Source: an uncultured Collinsella sp.
Lineage (GTDB): Bacteria > Actinomycetota > Coriobacteriia > Coriobacteriales > Coriobacteriaceae
NCBI GenBank assembly: GCA_958415525.1
Contig: CATYZE010000006.1
Coordinates: forward strand, 33,300-97,299
Reading direction: 5' to 3'
Length of the DNA stretch: 64,000 nt
The number at the start of each line of letters is the position of its first letter. The first letter of the stretch is position 1. A model generated the notes under the pieces. That model searched no databases. It was not told the origin of the DNA and was given only the letters and a program-made list of their open reading frames with translations. This document shows, piece by piece, positions 42,562 to 52,300 of the stretch. The position numbers and the translations under genes are program-made.

Positions 42562-43767
42562 ATGAGCGGGCTGATTATCGATAGCGAAGCCTGTATCGGC
42601 TGCGGTCGCTGCGTTCGCGCCTGCGCCTCGGGCGGCATTGTGGTGGAGGGTGAGCGCCCCAATCGCTGTGCCCGCGTAACCGACGGCTGTATCCTGTGCG
42701 GTGGGTGCGTCGACGCCTGCCCCGTCAACGCCATCTCGATTGAGCGCGACGAGGCCGCCGGCGCGGCAGACCTTGACGCATATCGAGACATCTGGATCTT
42801 CGTGCAAACTGGCGAGCACGATGCCGTGGCATCCGTGGCCTTCGAGCTCATGGGCAAGGGGCGCGAGCTTGCCGATGCCCGCGGCTGCCGTCTGGTGGCA
42901 CTGGTCGGCATGAGCCCCGAGGGCTCGCTCGGGGACCTGGAGCATCTGATTTGCGCCGGTGCGGACGAAGTTCTGGTCTGTCGTGACGAGCGCCTGCGTC
43001 AGAACGACGCGGAGGTCTATGCTCGCCTCATCTGCGATTTGGTAGCCGAGCGCAAGCCCGAGGCCATTCTGTACGGTGCGACCGCCTTTGGCCGCGAGCT
43101 GGCGCCTGGCGTTGCCGTGCGCCTGCAGACGGGCCTTACGGCCGACTGCACCGTGCTTTCGATGGATACGGAAACGGGCCTGCTGCAGCAGACGCGCCCG
43201 GCGTTTGGCGGCAACCTGATGGCTACCATTATCTGCCCCAACCACCGTCCTCAGATGGCAACGGTGCGCCCCGGCATCTTTAGGGCGCCCGAGTTTGACT
43301 ATAGCCGCTCCGGCACGATTGCCCAGGTAGTGCTTGCGGATAACGTTAAGGCCCGCGTCGAGATCTCGATTCCCGCCGAGGAGTGGGGGCAGCAGGCATC
43401 GATTGCCGACGCCGAGCGTCTGGTCGTGGTGGGCCGCGGCATCGGCTCCAAGAAGAATCTGCCCCTGATGCGAAAGCTCGCCGATGCCCTGGGTGCCGAG
43501 CTTGGTTGCACGCGCCCCGTGGTGGAGGCCGGCTGGCTGGAGTATCGCCACCAAATTGGCCAGACGGGTGTATCGGTCTCGCCCAAGCTCCTCGTGAGCA
43601 TCGGTGTCTCGGGTGCTATCCAGCATCTCGCCGGCATCGGTGGGGCGGAGTGCATTGTCGCCATCAATGAGGACCCGGATGCCCCCATCTTTGGTGCCGC
43701 CCAGTACAAGGTCGTCGGCGATGCCGTTGAGATCGTTGAGGAGCTGCTGGCTCAGCTCGAGTGCTAA
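42562..43767 (+). CDS. etfA: Electron transfer flavoprotein alpha subunit with ferredoxin domain
   Basis: 401 residues. Residues 11-53 hold two [4Fe-4S] motifs: Cys 11/14/17/21 and Cys 43/46/49/53. The rest is EtfA, with AFGRELAPGVAVRLQTGLTADC and the FAD-binding GQTGVSVSPKLLVSIGVSGAIQH region. The N-terminal ferredoxin domain is the mark of confurcating Etf proteins such as LctC of acetogens. The 3' end overlaps the convergent HD gene by four bases. Confidence 0.94.
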   Translation: MSGLIIDSEACIGCGRCVRACASGGIVVEGERPNRCARVTDGCILCGGCVDACPVNAISIERDEAAGAADLDAYRDIWIFVQTGEHDAVASVAFELMGKGRELADARGCRLVALVGMSPEGSLGDLEHLICAGADEVLVCRDERLRQNDAEVYARLICDLVAERKPEAILYGATAFGRELAPGVAVRLQTGLTADCTVLSMDTETGLLQQTRPAFGGNLMATIICPNHRPQMATVRPGIFRAPEFDYSRSGTIAQVVLADNVKARVEISIPAEEWGQQASIADAERLVVVGRGIGSKKNLPLMRKLADALGAELGCTRPVVEAGWLEYRHQIGQTGVSVSPKLLVSIGVSGAIQHLAGIGGAECIVAINEDPDAPIFGAAQYKVVGDAVEIVEELLAQLEC

Positions 43768-44576
43768 GCGCTTGCCAGCCAGCGGCGCAGCTCGTCCTTA
43801 AGGCGGCTCCAGGTTGCCTGCGCGGCGGGGTCGGTAAAGGGCCGCGTAATGCCAAAGGGCGCGTCGAGCAGGCGGTAGATATCGCCCTGCTCGCGCGCCA
43901 GCGCGCGGCTTGCCGGATAGACGAGCTCAAACATAAAGCAGATAAGCCCCACCAAGAAGTCGGCGGGCTCATCGCGCTCATCGCGCGTGACGCAGCGGTG
44001 CTCGTCAAAGGCGGTAAGCGTCGGTGCCGAGAAGCGACTGGCCAGAAACGCGTCCTCATCCACCTTGAGGATGGTGTCGACGGTGCTGTCGGCGATGGTG
44101 CGCATAATGTCGATCTTGTCACCATCGCGCACGATATCGCAGAAGCTCCGCGTGCGCTCGTCGAGCTGCGCGGGTAGACGGAAATCGCTGTGATAGGCAA
44201 TGCTCGCTCGGATGAGCTCATCTTCTGCCGGGTCATCGATAAAGTCGCGGATGCTCGTTACGGCGGGTGCATCGGCGGGATTCTCGCCAAAGAGGACCTC
44301 GATGCCCAGCGCTGCATGGCTCATGCTCTCGGCGTCCTTAAAGGTGTCCCAGCGTCGCAGCTGCTCGAAGCGGCCCATATCGTGCAGCAGGCCGCAAAGC
44401 CATGCCAGGTCAATATCTTCTGACGACCAGCCTTGCTCGCGCGCTACGGCATCGCATGCCTCGGCCACGTGGTACGTATGCTCGATTTTGAGCGCGATGC
44501 GTGGGTTGGTGGCGTCGTAGGCATCGGTGTAGCTTTTGAAGGCCGCGCGCGCCCGGTCTCGATCGATAGCTGTCAT
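43764..44576 (-). CDS. HD-domain hydrolase
   Basis: 270 residues. HD metal site: H in IEHTYHVAE, then LLHDMGRFE, and the later His/Asp pair in AYHSDFRLP and DGDKIDIMRT. The C-terminal helical part is typical of small phosphohydrolases of unknown substrate. It is convergent with etfA, with a four-base overlap of the ends and no terminator visible between. Confidence 0.85.
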   Translation of the reverse strand: MTAIDRDRARAAFKSYTDAYDATNPRIALKIEHTYHVAEACDAVAREQGWSSEDIDLAWLCGLLHDMGRFEQLRRWDTFKDAESMSHAALGIEVLFGENPADAPAVTSIRDFIDDPAEDELIRASIAYHSDFRLPAQLDERTRSFCDIVRDGDKIDIMRTIADSTVDTILKVDEDAFLASRFSAPTLTAFDEHRCVTRDERDEPADFLVGLICFMFELVYPASRALAREQGDIYRLLDAPFGITRPFTDPAAQATWSRLKDELRRWLASA

Positions 44577-44702
44577 AATGACTTCCTAAAAAGTTGCGTC
44601 TTTCGATCCGGTGGCAATTGTAGGCGAACTTTATTGCCACCGGTTGATATTTCTGCTGCGTTGCGAGGCGCGCTGCAGACGACTTACCAGAATGGGAGTG
44701 GC

Positions 44703-45395
44703 ATGGTCCTTAGGATCTTTAAAATCGTCTGGCCAGTGATGCTTACCTATGTTGCGATAGGCGCGCCGTGCGGAATGATCATGGGGCAGACGGGAATGGA
44801 GCCCTGGATGGTCTTTGCTCTGAGCAGCACGTTTGTGACGGGCAGCGGCCAGTTTATGATCTGCAATCTTTGGCTGGCGGGCGTACCGGCACCTTCGATT
44901 ATCGCGAGCGTCGCCGCCATCTCCTCGCGCTTCGCTCTTTATTCGGCATCGATCGCACCCCATCTGGCGGGCGCCTCGAAGCGTCAGACGCTGGCTGTTG
45001 CCGCGACGCTCACCGAGGAGGCATACGGCATCTCGCTTGCCAAGCTGGTTGAGGGGGAGGATTGGGGCCCGCGCGAATCCTTCGTGCTCAACGTGATCCT
45101 CATCGCGACATGGGGCGCTTCGTGCACGATGGGTGCCATCGTCGGTGCCGTTGTCGATGTTCCCACCGCTATTGCGAGTTTCGTCTGCACGTCGCTCTTT
45201 ATCTGTCTACTCTTTTCGCAGCGGCTGTCGCGCGGCAACGTTGTCGCGGCGGTTTCGGGCGCGGTGTCCGTCGCCGTATGCAAGTTCTTGGGCCTCACGA
45301 ATATTGCCGTGCCGGTAAGCGTCGTGGTCGGCATTGCCATTGCGCTGGCGTGCGATGCTGTATTTGACGGAAGAGGTGCCCGCGATGCCCGTTAA
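44703..45395 (+). CDS. azlC: AzlC-family branched-chain amino acid exporter subunit
   Basis: 230 residues from ATG 44703, with GGGAG upstream; the longer frame lacks coding signal and overlaps the HD gene. Five or more transmembrane helices. Family blocks IGAPCGMIMGQTGMEPW, STFVTGSGQFM, and TLTEEAYGISL are clear. With AzlD it exports branched-chain amino acids. The end overlaps azlD by 11 bp. Confidence 0.88.
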   Translation: MVLRIFKIVWPVMLTYVAIGAPCGMIMGQTGMEPWMVFALSSTFVTGSGQFMICNLWLAGVPAPSIIASVAAISSRFALYSASIAPHLAGASKRQTLAVAATLTEEAYGISLAKLVEGEDWGPRESFVLNVILIATWGASCTMGAIVGAVVDVPTAIASFVCTSLFICLLFSQRLSRGNVVAAVSGAVSVAVCKFLGLTNIAVPVSVVVGIAIALACDAVFDGRGARDAR

Positions 45396-45708
45396 CGAGT
45401 TCTTGGTCCTGTGGCTGTCGTCATGGGCTGCCATCGCGTTCTTTCGCATCGCGCCGGCGTTTGCCTTGCGCGGGAGAACGCTGCCGCTCCGCATTACCGA
45501 GGCCCTGGGTTATATCCCGCCCGCTGCCTTTGCCGCGCTGGTCGCCAACGACTTGGTGAGCCCCGGCGCGTTCGACGCGGGACTCTGGCCTGCCTTGGTT
45601 CCCTGGATTGCGGCTGCCGGCGTCGTGGTGGTGGCTGTGAAGACAAAGTCGATGCTGTGGTGCTGCGTCTCGGGCATCGTGCTCTATATCGTCTTGAGCC
45701 TCATATAA
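45385..45708 (+). CDS. azlD: AzlD-family exporter subunit
   Basis: 107 residues from ATG 45385, preceded by AAGAGGTG. About four transmembrane helices; RITEALGYIPPAAFAALVANDL is the AzlD signature (usually R..LRYVPPAVLAALV). It overlaps azlC, so the two are translated together. Confidence 0.88.
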   Translation: MPVNEFLVLWLSSWAAIAFFRIAPAFALRGRTLPLRITEALGYIPPAAFAALVANDLVSPGAFDAGLWPALVPWIAAAGVVVVAVKTKSMLWCCVSGIVLYIVLSLI

Positions 45709-45850
45709 GAGCGGGGCACGTTTGGCGTTCCGGCCCAACGAATTGAATTTCTCACCGAGCCGGTCTGCTTCTTCTGGTACCATGTTCAGACTTTACTGTA
45801 GCAAAGTGTGACGTGGGCTTTTGTGCCTCGTCAACGGAAATGGGGGTTTC

Positions 45851-46873
45851 ATGGCACAGGAAGCAACCGCCAACGAGCAAAAGAAATTCAAGGTACCGCG
45901 TATCCCGGGCGACATCATGATCTATCCCATGATCGTTGGCCTTTTGCTCAACACTTTCTGTCCGCAGGTCTTTGAGATCGGCGGCTTCTTTACGGCTGCC
46001 TGCCGCGGTGGCTCCAATACCATCGTCGCTGCGATCCTGCTCTTCGTGGGCGCCGGCATTAGCTTTAAGTCCACGCCGGGCGCCATCAAGACCGGTATCG
46101 TCGTGCTGGTCCCTAAGCTTGTGGTGGCAGCCGCGTTGGGCCTGGGCGTCGCGTATTTCTTTAACGACAACTTCCTGGGCCTGAGCTCCGTGTCCATCAT
46201 CGGCGGCATCACGTTTTGCAACATGGCGCTCTATACGGGCATCATGGGCGAGTTCGGCGATGAGTCCGAGCAGGGCGCCGTCGGTATCCTGTTCTTTACG
46301 GCCGGCCCCGCCGTCACCATGATCATCCTCGGTGTCTCGGGCCTCGCCAACATCCCCGTCGGCACCATCATCGGATCTATCCTGCCGCTTGTTATCGGTA
46401 TGGTTCTGGGCAACTTGTTCCCGTTTATCAAGAACCTGCTGGTCCCCGGTGCCAATCCCGCGATCGCTGTCATCGGTTTTCAGCTCGGTGCGTCCATGAG
46501 CCTTTCGAGCTTTATCACCGGCGGCATTTCCGGCATCTTGCTGGGCCTTGTCACGCTGTTTGTCGTCGGTCCCATCACCTTTGCGTTCGAGCGCCTGTGC
46601 GGTGGTAACGGCAAGGCGGCCGTTGCCTGCTCCACTATCGCCGGCACGGCTATGACCACGCCGGTCGCCCTCGCCGAGGTCGCTCCGCGCTATGCCGAGC
46701 TTGCGCCCACCGCGTACGCCCAGATCGCCACCGCCGTTATCATCACGGCAATCATGGCCCCGATTCTGACCGGCTGGGTCGATAAGAAGTTCTGCCATGG
46801 CAAAGAGGATCTGTCGCCCGCCGGTGTCGAGGCCATCGAGGAGGCTGTCGCAACCGATATCGACGGTGAGTAA
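45851..46873 (+). CDS. kdgT: 2-keto-3-deoxygluconate permease, KdgT family
   Basis: 340 residues from ATG 45851. About ten transmembrane helices. KdgT blocks include PGDIMIYPMIVGLLLNT, GAGISFKSTPGAIKTG, and NMALYTGIMGEFGDESEQGA. Transport of 2-keto-3-deoxygluconate or a related keto sugar acid by proton symport is likely. No KDG kinase or aldolase is adjacent. A hairpin follows. Confidence 0.88.
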   Translation: MAQEATANEQKKFKVPRIPGDIMIYPMIVGLLLNTFCPQVFEIGGFFTAACRGGSNTIVAAILLFVGAGISFKSTPGAIKTGIVVLVPKLVVAAALGLGVAYFFNDNFLGLSSVSIIGGITFCNMALYTGIMGEFGDESEQGAVGILFFTAGPAVTMIILGVSGLANIPVGTIIGSILPLVIGMVLGNLFPFIKNLLVPGANPAIAVIGFQLGASMSLSSFITGGISGILLGLVTLFVVGPITFAFERLCGGNGKAAVACSTIAGTAMTTPVALAEVAPRYAELAPTAYAQIATAVIITAIMAPILTGWVDKKFCHGKEDLSPAGVEAIEEAVATDIDGE

Positions 46874-46921
46874 CGGCCGTTGCCGATAATAGATTCCGGC
46901 GTGCAATTCGCGCCGTTGGAG

Positions 46922-46963
46922 TGCCCGAACGAAAGCTGTCTTGCAGTAACGTTCGGGCGCTCT
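46922..46963 (+). terminator. Hairpin terminator after kdgT
   Basis: GCCCGAACG and CGTTCGGGC form a nine-bp stem, with an inner CTG/CAG pair, followed by CTCTGCTATTATT. Only a moderate T-run. Confidence 0.6.
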
Positions 46964-47061
46964 GCTATTATTCCCATTACCCCTGCGGAGTAGGGGGTGT
47001 TTGTTGCCCAGACACGATTCGGGCGATTCTGACCACTTGGATATTGAAGGGATGGCGTCTA

Positions 47062-48204
47062 GTGGTTAAGGCACTCAAGATCGAGATATTCCTGCTGTGC
47101 ATGATTATTCTTATCGGGCTTGCCGCACGAAGCCGCCGCTCCTTGTTCTCGAGCACCCAGCAACTTTTGTTTAGCATGCTGGGCTATACGTCTGCTGCCT
47201 ACATTTTCTTCGATATGATTTGGACGCTCTCGGACGGCGTGAGCACTCCTGTAGGCATCACGGCCAACTGGATTTCCAACGCGGTTTCGTTTTCGCTGTT
47301 CGCCATCGCGTGCCTCATTTGGTTTTTCTATTCCGAGACGATGCAGGGCTCACGGCTCCTGACCACGCCCTACAGGGTGGTACTTTTAACGTTGCCAACC
47401 GCATTGGTGGTCGTGCTGGCATTTACCAGCTACTGGACGCACACTATGTTCTATATCGATGCGCAGGGCGTATATCGTCGCGGAGCGCTTTATATGATTC
47501 AGCCTATCGTGAGCTACTGCTACGTCATATATACGTCCTTGCATGCCTTTATTCAGGCTCGAAAAGTCGAAAGCCTGCAAAAGAAGGCCATTTATCGCAC
47601 CCTCGCCTTTTTTGCGGTTCCCGCTCTGGTGGGCGGTACCTTCCAGATTTTGTTTTCGGTACCGGGCCTTTGCGTCGGTATAACGCTGAGCATCCTGCTG
47701 CTCTACATCATCTACCAGGAGCAGCTGATCTCGACCGACCCGTTGACTGGCCTCAACAATCGCAACCGTTTTGAGACCTATATGCTGTCGCTGTTCTCAA
47801 ATGTGGATCAGGCCGAAGATGTGTATCTGCTTATGATGGACGCCGACGGCTTTAAGCAGATTAACGATCGCTATGGACATGTGGAGGGCGACCATGCCCT
47901 CCAGGTCGTATCTGCTACGCTCAAAGAGGTCTGTTCGGCGTCTGGTGGCTTTATCGCACGTTATGGCGGCGATGAGTTCGTGGTGCTTCAAAAGGCAGCA
48001 GCGGAGCAGGACATCATAGACCTGTGTTCGGCGATTAACGACGAGCTCGCTCGTGCCGAGGTGCCGTATGCATTGCGGATGTCCATCGGTTACGCGCGGG
48101 TCGGCGATAGTGTTGATACCTGGCAAGACTTACTTCGCGCTGCCGATGCGGAGCTCTACCGTGTCAAGGCCGAGAAAAAGAAAGCCGGCGTCCAGATACG
48201 CTAG
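47062..48204 (+). CDS. Membrane GGDEF protein (probable diguanylate cyclase)
   Basis: 380 residues from GTG 47062, with GAAGGGA eight bases upstream; upstream frame residues are unlikely to be coding. Residues 5-220 hold six to seven transmembrane helices. The GGDEF domain follows, with DPLTGLNNRNRFE at its start and the intact active loop RYGGDEF at 300-306. It should make cyclic di-GMP in response to a membrane or external signal. No EAL or PilZ gene is in the window. Confidence 0.9.
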   Translation: MVKALKIEIFLLCMIILIGLAARSRRSLFSSTQQLLFSMLGYTSAAYIFFDMIWTLSDGVSTPVGITANWISNAVSFSLFAIACLIWFFYSETMQGSRLLTTPYRVVLLTLPTALVVVLAFTSYWTHTMFYIDAQGVYRRGALYMIQPIVSYCYVIYTSLHAFIQARKVESLQKKAIYRTLAFFAVPALVGGTFQILFSVPGLCVGITLSILLLYIIYQEQLISTDPLTGLNNRNRFETYMLSLFSNVDQAEDVYLLMMDADGFKQINDRYGHVEGDHALQVVSATLKEVCSASGGFIARYGGDEFVVLQKAAAEQDIIDLCSAINDELARAEVPYALRMSIGYARVGDSVDTWQDLLRAADAELYRVKAEKKKAGVQIR

Positions 48205-48208
48205 AAAT

Positions 48209-48239
48209 AGGGGCGAACGCTGGCGTGCGTGGCGCCCCT
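48209..48239 (+). terminator. Hairpin after the GGDEF gene
   Basis: AGGGGCG (48209-48215) and CGCCCCT (48233-48239), with an inner ACGC/GCGT. It has no T-run, so its role in termination is uncertain. Confidence 0.5.
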
Positions 48240-48305
48240 CAGCTCATCGATGTGCCCCATTAAACTAAAGTATGTGAATCTCCTCTGCTAAATAAGGACA
48301 GTTCG

Positions 48306-49241
48306 TTAGGCCTTTTTGGGTTTGTTGACGATGATGATGCCGCCGCAGACCAACAGCAGGGCAACGATGACGGTAACGGGGCTCGTGCCAGCGCTCTCGC
48401 CGAGCAGCAGCGCGCTCAGCAGCACACCAAAGACGGGGTTCATAAACCCAAAGACCGAGACGCGGCTGACGGGGTTGACGGCAAGCAGGCGCGACCACAG
48501 CGAGTAGGCGACCGCGGAGATAAGCGCCATGTAGATGATGAGCGCGATGGCGGGGGCAATCGCCGTGGGGGAGAGCGTGCCACCCATCAAAAAGCCGATG
48601 GCGGTGAGGACCAGGCCGCCGACCAAAAACTGCCACCCGGCAAGCAAGACGCCGTCGTGCTCGCGCGAGAAGATGCCGATCAGGCAGGTTGAAAGGGCAC
48701 CCGCGACGGTGGAGGCAAGGATAAAGCCCTCGCCGTCGAGCGTAAAGCCAAAGGTGCCATCCGCGCCCGAAAGGTTGACGAGCGCGACACCGGCAAAGCC
48801 CAGTACGCAGCCGAGCACCTTGGCCGAATTGAGCTTCTCGGTGCGAAACGCCAAGGCGGCAAAGAGGATTGCGAGGAAGTTGGCGCTGGCCTCGATGATG
48901 GAGCTCGACATGGCGCTGGCGCGCGAGAGTCCCAGGTAGAAAAAGAAGTACTGCCCGATAGTCTGGAAGAGCGACAACGTGAGGATGGACTTGATATCGC
49001 GCGCTTGCGGAACGAGCGGACGGCGCTGGGCCACGCTCATGCCGACAATGACCAGCATGCCGGCAAGGGTGAAGCGCAGACCCGCGAAGAGCAGCTGCGA
49101 GGCGCTGTCGTGCGCGGGAATGCCAAAGAGGCTGTAGCCGATCTTGATGCAGGGAAAAGCCGACCCCCAGAGCGCGCAGCAGACGAGGCAGCCCAGGATG
49201 AGTCCGGGCAGGGTGGCGAGATACGGCTTGCGGCTTTCCAT
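48306..49241 (-). CDS. EamA/DMT-family transporter
   Basis: 311 residues from ATG 49241, with AGGAAGGA upstream. Ten hydrophobic helices in two EamA repeats (CCALWGSAFPCIKIGYSL, and VAYSLWSRLLAVNPVSRVSVFGFMNPVFG in the second). Members export metabolites such as amino acids. It follows purL on the same strand with a terminator between, so it is a separate unit. Confidence 0.88.
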   Translation of the reverse strand: MESRKPYLATLPGLILGCLVCCALWGSAFPCIKIGYSLFGIPAHDSASQLLFAGLRFTLAGMLVIVGMSVAQRRPLVPQARDIKSILTLSLFQTIGQYFFFYLGLSRASAMSSSIIEASANFLAILFAALAFRTEKLNSAKVLGCVLGFAGVALVNLSGADGTFGFTLDGEGFILASTVAGALSTCLIGIFSREHDGVLLAGWQFLVGGLVLTAIGFLMGGTLSPTAIAPAIALIIYMALISAVAYSLWSRLLAVNPVSRVSVFGFMNPVFGVLLSALLLGESAGTSPVTVIVALLLVCGGIIIVNKPKKA

Positions 49242-49267
49242 GATGTCCTTCCTGTATGCGCGAAGCA

Positions 49268-49302
49268 AAAAAGAACCCGCCACCGGGCGTGCCGGTGGCG
49301 GG
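49268..49302 (-). terminator. Rho-independent terminator of purL
   Basis: CCCGCCACCGG and CCGGTGGCGGG (49276-49286 and 49292-49302) form an 11-bp stem, followed on the minus strand by TTCTTTTTTG. It lies 37 bases beyond the purL stop. Confidence 0.92.
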
Positions 49303-49339
49303 TGTTGTTACCCGAGGGGATTGTACCCGATGGGACGCA

Positions 49340-52300
49340 TTAAGCGAAGTAGGCCACGCCGCTCTCAAAGATCGGCATGAACTTATCGCCGGGGACATGC
49401 TCGGGCACGTTGCGGTACAGGTTGTCGCCGCGACGCTCGGCGTGGCCCATCTTGCCCAGGACACGGCCGTCGGGGCTCGTGATGCCCTCGATGGCCAGTG
49501 CGGAGCCGTTGGGGTTGACGGAAAGATCCATGCTGGGCTTGCCGTCCTCGCCCACGTACTGCGTGGCGACCTGACCGTTGGCGATGAGCTGGGCGAGCAC
49601 CTCGTCGTTGGCGACAAAGCGGCCCTCGCCGTGGCTGATGGCGACGGTGTAGGGGTCGTCGAGGCTGCACTGCGACAGCCACGGGGACAGGTTGGACGAG
49701 ATACGGGTGCGCACCAGACGGCTCTGGTGGCGGCCGATGGTGTTGAACGTCAGCGTGGGCGCATCGGTCGTGGCGTCGACGATGTCACCGTAGGGCACCA
49801 GACCGAGCTTGACCAGGGCCTGGAAGCCGTTGCAGATGCCCAGCATCAGGCCGTCGCGGGCCTTGAGCAGGTCGCGGACGGCCTCGGTGACCTCGGGGGC
49901 GCGGAAGAACGCCGTGATGAACTTGGCGGAGCCGTCGGGCTCGTCGCCGCCCGAGAAGCCGCCGGGGATCATGACGATCTGGCTTGCGCGGATGCGGCGG
50001 GCGAGCTCGTGGGTGCTCTCGGCGACGGCCTCGGGCGTGAGGTTGTTGATCACGAAGGTGTCGGCCTCGGCACCGGCTGCGCGGAAGGCGCGGGCGCTGT
50101 CGTACTCGCAGTTGTTACCGGGGAACACGGGGATGATCACGCGCGGACGGGCGATCTTGGCGCCGCCGTACACGTGGATATTCTTGGCACGGAAGTCGAT
50201 GGTCTCGACCTCGGGGGTCTCGCCGGTGCTGCGGTAGGCAAAGACGCCCTCAATGCCGCTCTCCCAGGCCTCCTGGAGCTCGGAGAGCTCGATGACCTCG
50301 GAGCCGGTGTCGATGACATAGCCCTGGACGGTGGTGCCGAGGGGCTCGACGACAACGCCGTCGGCGACCTCGGGCAGCTCGGCGTCCTCGGCGAGCTCGA
50401 CGATAAAGCTGCCGTAGAGCGGGGTGAAGAGGCTCTCCACGTCCACATCCTCGGCAAGCTCGATGCCGATCTGGTTGCCGACGCACATCTTAAAGAGGCT
50501 CTCGGCGCCGCAGCCGTAGCCGGGCGTGGAGACGGCCAGGGCGTCACCGGTAGCGGTGAGCGCCTCGACAGCGTCGAACGCTGCGAGCAGCTGCTGGGCG
50601 TCGGGGCGGTAGTCCTCGCCGTAGGTGGCGGGGGCGATGCGGACGACGCGGTGCGTGAGGCCCTTGAACTCGGGGGAGACGGCGCGAGCTGCCTTGCCAA
50701 CGGCAACGGCGAAACTGATCAGGGTCGGCGGAACGTTGAGCTCGCCGGCCTCGTCCTCAAACGAGCCGCTCATGGAATCCTTGCCGCCGATGGCGCCGGC
50801 ACCCAGGTCGACCTGGGCCATGAGGGCGCCGAGTACTGCTGCCATGGGCTTGCCCCAGCGCTCGGCCTCGGTGCGCAGGCGCTCGAAGTACTCCTGGAAG
50901 GAGAGGTAGGCGCGCTTGTGCTCAAAGCCGGCAGCCACGAGCTTGGCGATGGACTCGACCACGGACAGGTAGGCGCCCGCAAACTGGTCGGCCTCCATCA
51001 GGTAGGGGTTGAAGCCCCATGCCATGGCGCTTGCCGTGGTGGTCTCGCCGTCCACGGGGAACTTGGCGACCATGGCCGAGCTCGGGGTGAGCTGCGTCTT
51101 GCCGCCAAAAGGCATGAGCACGGTCGCGGCACCGATGGTGGAGTCGAAGCGCTCAGACAGGCCCTTGTTGGAGGCGACGTTGAGGTCGGTGACCAGCGAG
51201 GTCATGCGCTCGGCAAGCGTGGTGCCGGCCCAGCTGGGCTGCCACACGCTGCGGGCACAGACGTGGGCGACCTGGTGCTTGGGTGCACCGTTGGAGTTGA
51301 GGAACTCACGGGACAGGTCGACGATGGCGACACCGTTCCAGGCCATGCGCATACGCGGCTCGGCGGTAACCTCGGCGATAACGGTCGCCTCGAGGTTCTC
51401 CTCGGCGGCGTAGCCCATGAACTCCTCGACGTCACCGTCGGCGACGGCGCAGGCCATACGCTCCTGGGACTCGGAGATTGCGAGCTCGGTGCCGTCCAGG
51501 CCGTCGTACTTCTTGGTCACGGTGTCCAGGTCGACATACAGGCCGTCGGCAAGCTCACCCACGGCGACCGAGACGCCGCCGGCACCAAAGTCGTTGCAGC
51601 GCTTGATCAGACGGCAGGCGTCGCCGCGGCGGAACAGACGCTGCAGCTTGCGCTCGACCGGGGCGTTGCCCTTCTGGACCTCGGCGCCCGAGGTCTCGAT
51701 GGACTCGGTGTTCTGGGTCTTGGAGGAACCGGTGGCACCGCCGATGCCGTCACGGCCGGTACGGCCGCCCAGCAGGATGATCTTGTCGGTGGGGGCGGGG
51801 CACTCGCGGCGCACGTGGTTGGCCGGGGTAGCACCCACGACGGCGCCGACCTCCATGCGCTTGGCCACGTAGCCGGGGTGATAGAGCTCGTTGACCTGGC
51901 CGGTGGCAAGGCCGATCTGGTTGCCGTAGCTGGAGTAGCCGGCGGCAGCGGTGGTCACGAGCTTGCGCTGCGGCAGCTTGCCCTCGAGCGTCTCGGACAC
52001 GGGGACGGTGGGGTCGCCGGCGCCGGTGACGCGCATGGCCTGGTACACGTAGCTGCGGCCCGAGAGCGGATCGCGGATGGCGCCGCCCACGCAGGTGGCG
52101 GCGCCGCCGAAGGGCTCAATCTCGGTCGGGTGGTTGTGGGTCTCGTTCTTAAACAGGAACAGCCAGTCCTGGTCCTCGCCGTCAACATCGACCTTCACCT
52201 TGACGGTGCAGGCGTTGATCTCCTCGGACTCGTCGACATCGGTCATGACGCCGGTCTTCTTAAGGTACTTGGCGCCGATGGTACCCATGTCCATGAGGCA

